A stretch of 64,000 nt of DNA from NCBI GenBank assembly GCA_036925085.1, contig JAUPFP010000026.1, positions 1,777,001 through 1,841,000 on the forward strand. Direction: 5' to 3'. Of the stretch, positions 34,101-46,100 are shown piece after piece. Source of the DNA: Brachycybe producta (Eukaryota; Arthropoda; Diplopoda; Playtdesmida; Andrognathidae). The position numbers and the translations under genes are program-made. Each line of letters begins with the position of its first letter. Within the stretch, counting starts at the first letter, position 1. The notes under the pieces were generated by a model. It made no database searches and was not told where the DNA came from. It saw only the letters and a program-made list of their open reading frames with translations.

Positions 34101-37100
34101 TTGTTGGTAAGTTTGACGGCAGTTTTGCGTTTTTGCTTACCGGGTATTGTAACGGTCCAGCGGGACGTTACAATTTCTAATCCACACCTGATCACCAGGC
34201 TGATATAGAGGAGGCTCGACACGGCCAGCGTCATACCGCTCTTTCTGCCTTCTCTGAACAGCCGTCAAACATTGACGAGCCTGCTCTTCCACGGCTTGCT
34301 GGTCAGGCAAGTCGCGGACTAGACCGTTTGGAAGGAGGTTATCAATCTCCACCCGAGGCTCACGGCCAAACAACAACTGATACGGAGAGACCTGTGTACT
34401 CTCCTGGACAGCTGTGTTATAAGCCCACACGGAGGGCCGTAATTTATCCCACCAGTCACGCTGTTCCTTGAGGGGATCAAGGTACCGCTTGATGGTTTCC
34501 ATTACGGTTTTGTTCGTACGCTCCATAAGCCCATTAGCTTGCAGATGGTACGCCATCGTAAAGTGATGCGCTATATTATAGCGCTCCCGGAACTTCAGCA
34601 GGACTTTGCTGGAGAACTGGGACCCACGATCCGAGACAAGAGCTTTCGGTGTGCCATACACCGAAAGGATCTCGTCCTTCAGAAATTTCTCAACACAGGC
34701 GGTCGTGGCCCTTCGTACCGCCCTTGCCACACCGTACCGGGTGAAATAGTCAACCATGATAAGCACATAGGTGACTCCACCCACAGAGGCAGGAAACGGT
34801 TCAACGAAGTCCATTCCCCAGGTATCAACTGGGTACACTGGCACAATCGGTTGGAGAAATCCCTGATTCCGAGCAAACTGTCGCACTCTCTGACACACCC
34901 AACATGACTTAACATATTCGGCAGTGTCCCGCTTCATACCGAACCAGTAGAAACATGAGCGCAGTCTCTGGTAGGTCTTAAACATCCCGAAGTGACCAGC
35001 TTCGGGAATGTCATGTAGCTTCCTTAGACAGAAAGCCCTGCATGACTTCCGAACTACCAGAATAGTTCTCAACCGATCCTGGTTGGACCTGATAGCAAAC
35101 AACAAGTCATCTGCCACCACAAACTGGAACCGGAGGTTCGAGTTGGGGTCACGGAAGATTTCACTCTTCACTTTGGAGCACCAGCCATCTGCCTCTTGCT
35201 CCTTGACCCAATCCACCTCGGACCGGATGTGGTAAATAACCTCGCCTACGTCGGCTTCGACGTATTCAGGTAAGGAAAGGTCCGCCACATCATGAACAGG
35301 ATACCGACTCAAAGCGTCGGCATCCACGTGCAGTGTTCTCTTCCTATACTGAAACTTAAACCGGTACTCTTGAAGCTGCATCTGCCAACGCCCCAACCTG
35401 CCTTGCAGGATTTTGGCTGTCTGTAGATAGCAAAGAGCATGGTGATCAGTTACGATCACGAACTCTCGGTTAAAGAGGTAAGGACGGAATTTACCCACGG
35501 CAAACATGACCGCCAAGCACTCCTGCTCGGTGACCGAATACCGTGTTTCCGCTCCTTTCATGAGTCGGCTTGCATAGGCCAGAACACGGGGGACACTGTC
35601 CTCCGGTAACTTCTGGTAGACTACGACTCCCAAGCCGTACCCACTAGCGTCGGTATGGATAATTACCTCACCACGAGGATCGTACAGGGTCAGTACTGGC
35701 GCTTCGGTTAAAAATGCCTTTAACCGAGCAAACGCTAGTTTGCACCGATCCGACCACTCGAAGGACACATCCTTCTTCGTCAGATCATGCAAAGGCCTTG
35801 CCACCTTGGCGAAGTCCTTGATGAACCTTCGATAGTAACCGAGAAAACTGCGGACGCCTGTCACCGTTGTCGGGACATCAAACTCCTGGACTGCCCGCAC
35901 GAGATCCGAGTCCGGAGCAACTCTCTCGGCACTCACTACGTGACCGAGATAACGTACTTCGTTAAAGCCAAAGAAACATTTCTTCGGCTGGAGTTTCAGC
36001 TCCGCCCCTCGTAACAGTCCAAGGACAGTGGAGAGTCTCTCGAAATACTGCTCGAAAGTGTTCCCAAAGACGATAATATCGTCCAGGTACACCAGACAAG
36101 TCTCCCACTTATGTCCTGCCAATAAGAGGTCTAGCGCTCTGCATGGTGGCTGGAGCATTACAGAGTCCGAAAGGCATTTTCCGGAACTCAAACAGACCTT
36201 GAGAGCAAATAAATGCCGTTTTCTCAACGTCTGGCTCAGCCATCCGAACCTGCCAGTAACCACTAGCCAGGTCCAAGGTAGCGAAGAACTTCGCACCGGC
36301 CAATGAGTCGAGCGCATCATCGATGCGAGGCAACGGATACTGATCCAGCTTTGTCTGGGCATTCAGTTTCCGGTAGTCCACACAAAAACGAAAGCCACCA
36401 TCCTTCTTGCGAACAAGCAAGATAGGGCTCGCGTAGGGACTACGCGAAGATTGGATAACCCCTGCATCCAACATCTTCGCCACCTCTTTCTCGACTGCTC
36501 TGGCCGCTGGAGCGGTTCGACACAATCTTTCTCACACTGGAGGTTGCCCACCGGTGTCAATCGTATGTTCGACCAGAGAGGTTTCACCCAACTCTGTAAA
36601 GTCGAACGCGAAATGATCCCGGCGTGCCAGCAGGAACTCCCGAAGCTGTCTCGCCTCTTCAGGCTTCAGATTGGGACCAATCTTAAGACACTCTTCGAGA
36701 GTAGGAGCCGTCGTCACATTGAGCACTTGGCGTCCGTTTCCGGACGCCCCTCTCAACTTAGACGAGGCCTCCTGTGACGACCCAGTTCTGCTCCTTTTTG
36801 GAGCAGAACTAAAACCCATGTCGTCTGCTAGGCACTTGTTAAATTCATTGCCAAGCAGACGACAAAATGGCCAGCAAGGGTCCCTGTCCTCCCCCAGGTG
36901 GAGCAGCCTGGGGGTGTATATAATGGCGGCGGCCATTGTATACTGGACAGTGGAGTGAAACCCTTAGATGCGTGTGGATGTGTTTGCTCTCATCTCAATC
37001 AACAGGTGGCCAAGATGGCCACCATTCATCTCTTTGTTGCCTTTGTGTAAGGAGGTCATTAACCTCTCCTCCTGGCTGGGATTAGCCAGGAGTGCATCTT

Positions 37101-40100
37101 TTATTTCATCTATTTGCATCTCTGTGTTGGCTCTCTGCTGGTAGAATTACCAGCAGATAGTGCCTTTAATAGTGAGTGTTTTACTGGTTTATTCTATTGA
37201 ATAAATTACTGTTTATTTTCACTCTCTATAACCACTGTGTCCGTGTCTCTTTCTTTATTGATAACTGGGGAAGTTACCGCGGGGAGGGTGGGGGTTGTCG
37301 GCTGGGGTTGCCGCCCACCACCGTCCTGTTTTCGGCATGTGCATCATCGTGTCGGCCGGTGCTTCGCGCGCGGTTTATCCACGGTAGGATTCATCGGGAA
37401 TCTACCGTGGATTCCTCGTCTTGTTCGGCGGTCTTCGTCCGTCGACTTGCGGCGTGGAGGATCCTCCGATCGGCGCTACCCGTGGCACGGACGGGTACAA
37501 GAGGAGGGCTGGCCAGCGCTTCGACCCGTCCCAAGGAGGGTCAGCGACGGTAAGTTAAGTCAAATTTACCGTGGGTATTGTAGCGACCAAGTCGCGTCGT
37601 TACAATTGGTGGAGGCGCCGGGTAGCGCTACCACCAGCCTCTCTTGTGCGGTCGGTTTGACCGGAGTCGTGTGGTGCCGGTAGGGCGTGGACAATTGTCC
37701 ACGGAACTACGGCCGATTGCGGCTTAGGGCGTAGTAGTCCGGTGAAGGACCGTGGGACACGGACGGTTGTCCGTGATACCGCGGTGGTCACCGGGGAAAG
37801 CCCTAAGTTATCCGTAAGTACGACGGTGGGCACGGTGTGTGACCGTGCAGGACCGTCCGAACGCGGGATAACGGTTGTGTTTACCGTCAGTATACCGGTA
37901 GCACGGTGATTTACCGTGCAGGACCGGTAGAACCCGGTAAAAAGGCAACTTAACCGTAGCTTGTCCGGTAGACAGGTAGTACACCGTAGGGCACGGACTT
38001 TTGTCCGTGGAACTGCGGCGGAAACCCGTCTACGGCCAGGTTTACCGGTGATACCGTGGGACACGGACATTTGTCCGTGATACCGTGGTAAAACCGGGTT
38101 ACGGTCAAGTTTTACCGTAAGTAGACGGTGGATTGCGGACTTTTGTCCGTAAATTCACCGTATTTTACGGTAGAGTTTCTTCCGACAAGTGGTGGCCAGT
38201 TTTGCCCGTGTTCGCACGGACGAAATCGGCCAAGACCCTGTTTTCCCGATGTCTGGTCGGGGAAGCAGTTTGTTGGAAGAGTTGGAGTTGCGTTCCCGCA
38301 CCTTCGGCCGTGGTAGGCGGCCGGAGGGGCGGCACCCTGTTGAGGGTGCTGTTGGCGGGAACGCACCCGGTGACTCCACGGAGGAAGGTGTCGTAGAAAT
38401 TGTCTCTACGGACCAACCTCCGGTGGGAGGCTTTGTGACGGTGCGGACGCACCGTCGGGACACTGCCTCCGGTGGAGCACCGGGAGACGGTGGTGATGGA
38501 AGCTCACCGACCCCAACTGGGACAGGCATACGGCCTATGGCCGGCCTGTTAACCTCCACCGCCTCTCGTCCGGTTGGACGTGGAGGTAATCCCTTAGCGG
38601 GAGAGGTGGTAGGGACCCCGGGGCCACCCTCAGTGAACACGACGTCATGGTTGGCGTCGATGACTGAGGAGGAGCTCCGTGAGGTTGCCAGGGGGATTGA
38701 TGAACTGCGATGGCAGGGTCATCTTTCCCCAGGGATCGGGCGGCTCCATCGGTCGCAACCTCGGTTCACACCGTCGCCCGTGCACCGGGGAGGTGCAGGT
38801 GGGGAGGTGCCGCCGGCTCCGGCCAGGCGGGTGCCTCCAGGTGGAGGAACTCGGACCGCTCCTACGGGAGGCGGTCGGGGAGTTCCTCCGCCCGTTCAGC
38901 GACCGCGGGTCCACTTGGTGGAACCCGAGGATGCTGAACCCGATGCTGAGACTTCGGGGAACCGGAGCAGGGCACCACGGCGGGTAAGTACCGCGCCGTG
39001 GACACCTGCACCGGCTGTCCCGTCGGAGATCCAGGCGTTTGGCTTTTTTAACCCAGTTCACTCGTTCATCCGTTATGATGGACGAGAGGACATTACGCCT
39101 TTTCTCCGGCAGTTCGAAGCCAAAGCTCGGGCTCAGCGCTGGACGGATGAGGCCAGGTGCAGCTTCTTTACGTACCTGCTCGATGGTCCGGCTGAGGAAC
39201 ATTACGCCTGTTTGGTGGAGTTCAAGCCGAACCTGACCTGGCCGGAGTTGAGGCAGGCTATGCTTCACCGCTTTGGGACGAAGAATCAGGCTCAGGCCTG
39301 TTTCGACCGTTTCGAGGCCTTGAAGCAAGGGCCTGCGGAATCACTCCAGGCGTTCTACTGGCGCTTTGTTGAGCTAGCGGAACGAGTTTCTCCTGGTGAG
39401 GATGAGTCTTGTCGACTCCTCCGATATAAGAAGAAACTGCAGCCGGAGATTCTCAGACCTCTCTGGGGATCAAAAGCTGAGACGGTCAGGGACTTTACCA
39501 CCGAGGCAATGTTGGTCGAGGCCGACATGCTTACGGCGGGAGCGTTACCTGCCCGTACCTTGACGGTACCAGGGACCCAGGCTGCGGCCAAGGTCTCTGG
39601 TGCTGTGGCAAAGCCCAAAGGCTCTGCTACGTCTACTTCTACCTCTTCGGGTGTGAAGGCAGCGGCACCGTCCAAATCGGACGGAGCTACTGCCAAGACC
39701 GGAGGGCAGAAGGGAAGAAAGACGAAGCGGCAGAGCCAGGGTGGAAATAAGTCCACAGCAGCCCAGTCAAGTTCCAGCCAAACGGCTGGAGGTGGAGGTC
39801 CTACTCGTAGGCAACCAGGTCCATGCTTTCGGTGTAACCAGATGGGTCACCTCAGGAAGGACTGTCCAAAGGCCCAAGGACAGGTTGCTTGAGTACCACC
39901 GGGCGAAAGCCCAGTGGTGCAGTACCTGCCGGGTCTAGCACCCGTGGTACTGCAGGGCCGGGAGTATCTGTCCACCGTAATTGATGGACAGATGTTCTAT
40001 CTACCTGTCGCCAGAAACGAGGGCCCGCCCTCGTTAAACCGGCGCCAGTCCCTGCAGAACTGAGCTGCAGTCGACCGGTAATGCTTGCAAACTCAGGTGT

Positions 40101-43100
40101 CCGGCAAAGCCGGCGAAGTAAAGAAGGAGCGTACCTTCGGGCAGTCTCCAGATATGTGGGTATCCTGCATGACGCAGGGGTGCCTCTGGCTAGGTCTGCG
40201 GACCCAGAAATTACCCAGTGGGTATTTCAGGAGCCAAGCCCCACACTGGAAGCTGCGCTTGCCCGGCTGGAGAGCTGGGTGGCACCTTTCTTCCCTGATG
40301 AGGGGGAGGAAGGTCCGAACGGTACGGGCATTACGAGGGCTTCGAGCGTTGGTGCGCCCATGCTGTCGCCCAGGCCTGGTGGGTCTCCTGGTATGGAGAC
40401 TGGAAGCCAGGCCCCTGAGCATCCGGTACGACCGGATGAGGCTCAGAGAAGTAATGTCGGGCAACGACGGTTGCCCATTCCGGAATTACAGAGCCGTGCC
40501 TACTTGCGTGGGGCACCGCGTGTTCTGGTGTCGATGGATGGTCAGCTGGTTGAGTCGATCGTCGACACCGGGGCCGAAGTATCGGTCATGAGCATGTCGG
40601 TGGCACGGGAGATGGAGTTACCGGTGCAGGAGGTTAGCCTCCCCTCATTCCTGACGGGCATGAGCGGGTACTCCATCAAGATAGAAGGAGTCATGTACGT
40701 GGACATGTCAATCCACGGGCGGTCCATACATACCCATCTTCTCCTCATTGAGGGTGAAGGGGAAGCCGTAATACGTGTCGACCTGGCTTCCCGGTTTGGG
40801 TTAATGTTGGACGTCGTGAGCCGGAAAGTTTATTTCCGGGAAGACATCTGGAATGCACATCCAGATGATCTTCATGCCGCACTGGCCGTCCAGGTTGCGC
40901 AGGGTACTTCGGTACAACTTCCGAGCTCCGTATTGGAGGCGTTGGCGAGGCTTCACGATTCTGTGGAGCCGGTGCTACTCCCTCTTTTCGGGTTCCCGGA
41001 AGGTATGCCTGCGGAGCCTGAAAAGGTGGATGGGTGGGTTGACATTGTGTCACCTACGCTTGCCGAGACCAGTTCTCCAATTAGGAGCGGGGAAGTTTGT
41101 TCCCTGCGACTGTTGCAGAACGTATGGTTATCAGCTCATGAGCGGAAAGTAGTTTCCGAAGAGTGCCTTAAAATCGGACCTAGTCTGAAGCCTGAAGAGG
41201 CGGCACAGCTTCGGGAGTTCCTGCTGGAACGCCGTGATCATTTTGCGTTCGATTATACAGAGCTGGGGGAAACCCCGCTCGTCGAACACACTATTGATAC
41301 CGGTGGGTTACCTCCGGTGCGTGAAGGTTTGCGAAGAACCGCTCCGGCGGCTCGTGCAATCGAGAGAGAAGAGGTAGCGAAGATGTTGGATGCAGGGGTA
41401 ATCCAACCTTCGCATAGTCCTTACGCGAGCCCTATCCTGCTTGTTCGCAAGAAGGATGGTGGTTTTCGTTTTTGCGTGGACTATCGGCGACTGAATGCCC
41501 AAACTAAGGCGGATCAGTACCCGTTACCTCGCATCGATGATGCCCTCGATTCACTTGCTGGAGCGAAGTATTTCGCAACCTTAGACCTTGCTAGTGGTTA
41601 CTGGCAGGTCAGGATGGCGGAGCAAGACATTGACAAGACAGCATTCTTTTGCTCTCAAGGTCTATTTGAGTTCCGAAAAATGCCTTTCGGACTCTGTAAT
41701 GCTCCTGCCACTATGCAAAGAGCGTTAGACCTCTTGTTGGCGGGACACAAGTGGGAGAGCTGCTTGGTGTACCTAGACGATATTATCGTCTTTGGGAGCA
41801 CCTTTGAGCAGTTTCTCGAACGCTTGAGTACTGTCCTGAGACTGTTACGAGGGGCGGAGCTGAAACTCCAGCCGAAGAAATGTTTCTTCGGTTTTCACAA
41901 AGTCAAATATCTCGGTCACATTGTGAGTGCCGAGGGAGTTGCTCCGGACCCGGGACTCGTAAGAGCAGTCGAAGAGTTCGATGTCCCTACAACGGTGACC
42001 GCCGTCCGAAGTTTTCTTGGACTGGCCGGCTACTACCGTAGGTTCATTAAGGACTTTGCCAAGATCGCAAGACCACTGCATGATCTGACCAGGAAGGATG
42101 CGTCCTTTGACTGGTCGGAACAGTGCGGTCTAGCGTTCGAACGGTTAAAGGCATTTTTAACCGAGGCACCGGTGCTCACATGTATGATCCACGTGGTGAG
42201 GTGTTAATTCACACCGATGCTAGTGGGTACGGTCTAGGTGTCGTAGTATACCAGAAGTTACCTGAGGACAAGGCTCCTCGGGTTCTGGCCTACGCTAGCC
42301 GTCTCATGAAGGGACCGGAAACACGGTATAGTGTCACCGAGCAGGAATGCTTGGCGATCATGTTTGCCGTGGGTAAATTCCGATCTTACATCTTTAACCG
42401 AGACTTCGTGATCGTAACAGATCACCATGCGCTCTGTCATTTGCAGACTGCCAAAAACCTGCAGGGCAGGTTGGGGCGTTGGCAAATGCAGTTGCAGGAG
42501 TACCGGTATAAGATTCAGTTCAAGAAGGGGAAACTTCACGAGGATGCTGACTGTTTGAGTCGGTATCCAGTGAATGAAGTTGTTGATCCTTCTTTGCCTG
42601 AACACGTCGAAGCCGACGTGGGTGAGGTGATTTACCGGATACGGTCTGAGGTGGATTGGGTAATGGAGCAGGCCAACGATAGTTGGTGCTCCAAGGTGAA
42701 GCGTGAGCTCTCCACCGACCCCGACTCGAACTTAAGGTTCAAGTTCGTGGTGGCAGACAAATTGTTGTATGCCATCAAATCCATTCAGGATCGTACCAGA
42801 ACTGTGTTGGTTGTGCCGAGGTCGTGTCAAGCCTTCTGCTTGCGGAAGTTGCACGATAGCTCCGAAGCTGGTCACTTCGGAGTGTACAAGACCTACCAAC
42901 GTATGCGTACTCGTTTCTACTGGTTGGGTATGAAACGTGACACGGTGGAGTATGTTAAGTCATGCTTAGTGTGTCAGAGAGTACGACAGTTCGCAAGAGC
43001 TCAAGGATTCTTGCAACCCATAGTTCCTGAGTACCCGGTTCATGCCTGGGGAATGGACTTCGTTGGGCCTTTTCCCGCATCCGTGGGTGGAGTCACATGT

Positions 43101-46100
43101 ATTGATTATGGTGGACTACTTCACCCGGTACGGCGTGGCTAAGGCAGTACGAAGGGCTACGGCCGCTTGTGTTGTCAAGTTTCTTAAGGATGAGATCTTG
43201 TCGGTGTATGGTACTCCGACTACTCTCATCTCGGATCGTGGATCCCAGTTCTGTAGCAAGATTTTGCGAAAGTTCCGGGAGCGCTACAATATAGTGCAGC
43301 ACTTCACGACGGCGTACCATCCGCAAGCTAATGGGCTTACGGAGCGTACGAACAAGACCGTGATGGAAACCATCAAGCGTTACCTTGATCCCCTCAAGGA
43401 CCAACGTGATTGGTGGGAGAAATTGCGGCCCGCCGTGTGGGCCTACAACACTGCGGTGCAGGAGAGCACGGAAGTGTCTCCGTACCAATTGTTGTTTGGT
43501 CGTGAGCCTAGGTTGGGGATTGATAATCTCCTTCCTAACGGTCCGGTCCGTGACTTGCCCGACCAGCAAGCCGTGGAGGAGTGTGCTCGTCAAAATTTGG
43601 CAGCCGCTCAAAGAAGACAGAAGAGTCGGTATGACGCCGGCCAGGTGGAGCCACCCCGATACCAGCCTGGTAATAAGGTCTGGATAAGGGATATGGCTGG
43701 GAAGCTCGGTCAAGCCAAGAAGTGGAACTTCGCTTACAAGGCTGAACTGGGTACGGTGGTCCGGCAGGTTTCTGACCTGGTCTACGAGATAGAATTCGTA
43801 GATGGTATGGTCGGAAGGTGCGGGACCGGTTTCACGTTGATAACTTGAAGCCGTACGTTCCCACATGTGGGGTTCGTGAGGAAGATGGCCTCGGAGGCTC
43901 TGAAACCTCATCGAACTCTGAAGGGTCCAGTGATGCTGAGTCTGGGTCAGCTGGAAGTGAGAGGAGAGATGATGTCTCTCCAGGACCTTCTGGCCAGCCT
44001 AGCTTGGTGGTGGAGTCAACTGACTCTGAGGCAGAGGAAGCACCTCGGCCCCGGTATTACCTCCGTCCGAGGAAACCCAGGGCCTTTGAGGTTATGCAAG
44101 CTTCCTCTGGAGCTCCAATTGGCACCAGGGTGGTGCAGGGACTTTGGAAGTCCCTGTCCTGGTGGGAGAGAGCAGGTCATTCTCTGTTGTGGGATGAGGA
44201 CCTGAATTGGGGAAATAAGGATTGGGAGCGCAGTGACCCCTGGACTGGGCGCCGCCTGTCTGTCACGGACAGATGGCGGTTGTTCAGGGGGAGCTGGGTG
44301 GAGAAATCCACAATTCCCAGCTGCAAACTCGAAGAGGAGTCTGCAGTAGTGATTTCCCCTAAAGATCTCTCTCCTGAGTCTTTCCATAGAGATTCAGACC
44401 GTGTATCTGCTCCTATTGTGGCAGACGACGGTAGAATCCCTATGGTAACAGCAATGGAGGGAGCTAATACTGTTTTAGCCGCCAAGCCGCCGCTGTTAGC
44501 CGTTCCTCCGGTGAAATTAGCGGCTAAACGCCATCTTGCTCTTAAATTGAAATTTAGACGGTCGTTTGCCGCTAATTTAATTAAAAAACGTTTATTTCAC
44601 CGAAGAAACGGCAAAGATTCAGGCCGACTGGATGCCACAAGAAAGAAAGTAAGTCCCCAAAGGGGAATTTTCTTTTCCTGCCCTTTGGCAGTATTCTTTT
44701 ATTGCTTTTGGGTGTGTCAAGCGGTCATTGACCGCTTGAACACGTGGTTTTGGTGGAGGCATCACCGTAACAACTTTGACGGTAATGCTACCGCTGATGG
44801 GGCCGTGAAAAACACGGTGTTTTGCCGCCCGAACGCCGTGGAACTTGGTGGAGACCAAGTTCTACGGAGTTTGGACGGTGAAAAGGTGTTTCTGCACGGT
44901 TCTGTCCATGAAACCACCGTGGAAAACGGTTTCGACCGTGATCCACGGTGTTCTAACGGACGGAAAGTGGTTTTGCACGGTAGTGTTCCGTGTAAACCAC
45001 GCCCCAAGCGACCTGAATTGTCGGTGCCAGGTTTGGACGGTCCAAACTTTGGTTTGGCCGATTCCGACCGTGCGAGTCCCGTGAAGGACGGTTTTTACCG
45101 TGGGTCACGGGATATGCACGGTGGAAACGGGATTTCCTACGGTGATTTACCGTGGAAATCACCGCCCAAGTTACCGAACGTAAAATTACGGAATTTGGAC
45201 CGACCAAAAATGTTTTTGGCCGGTTCCGACCGTGCAATTACCGTTGGGGACGGCTTTGGCCGTGTACCACGGTGCCTGCCCGGCCGGAAAGCATTTTTTC
45301 GCGGTTTTGCACCGTGGAAAATGTTTCCTACCGTGATAGGTCAAATTTTTACCGTATTTTTTGATCTTTTTCAGGTAGCCACGGCGGAGAAGGAAGAAAC
45401 TGGCGGGGGTGGCAACGGTTCCTCCTCCCTCAGCTCTTTGCATCCGGGTGATGCAGAGCTGTTGGAGTCGGATGCCGCTTGCTCCCCGGACTCTTTGGGT
45501 CGGGCCATCGCTGACTTGGCCGACGGCGGACCTTTGGGTCTGCTATTGGCTGATGATGCTGTGGTGACCCAGCCATCCCCTCGGACCCCTCTATACTATG
45601 GGTCTGTTTGGGGACGGTTGACACCGCCTCCCACCGTGGGTTCTCCGAGGGCGACCATTAGGTTGGGAGCCATGGAGATCCCGGCGGTTGGTGAGCCGGT
45701 GCGGGCCAGCACGCCCGTCGAAGAGGTGGCCACCGGGTTGGCAGCTACCTCTTTGGCGAAGTGTGATACTCCGGCGGACCAAAGCCGGCTAGCATTGGCT
45801 AGCCTGGCTGAGGGAAGCAGAGATGCCTCCTTGGGAGAAACTCTGGTCATTGACACGGAGGCGGAGATGGACACCATGGAAGATGATGTGGTGCCCGTCT
45901 CCAGGCAGTGGCGAGGCCAACGGATCCTCTCTTCAGAGGACTCTTCGGAGTCTGAAGGGAGAGGATCAGGCTCCCTGGGTAAACGGTCTGTGACCGGATC
46001 CCAGGAGGGTACTCCAGCCCGGAAGGGCAGTCCAATTCCGGTCGACCCTGTTGGGGAGACGGAAGCGGCCTGTCTGGAAAGGCAGGATGAAGCCGCGCAG

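Larger units (their letters stand above)
36773..37604 (+). repeat. 5' LTR of A
   Basis: It starts TGTGACGACCCAG and ends GTCGTTACA, giving short inverted termini. It contains a hairpin gttctgctcc/ggagcagaac at 36786-36810, a second one gtcgtctgct/agcagacgac at about 36821-36864, a TATA-like box, and AATAAA. Confidence 0.93.

Noticed and set aside
34539-36958. Plus-strand ORFs opposite B pol
   Set aside because: They are antisense shadows of reverse transcriptase and integrase.
43093-43911. 272-codon minus-strand ORF in A
   Set aside because: It is the antisense of the integrase and has no recognisable motif; codon-bias shadow.
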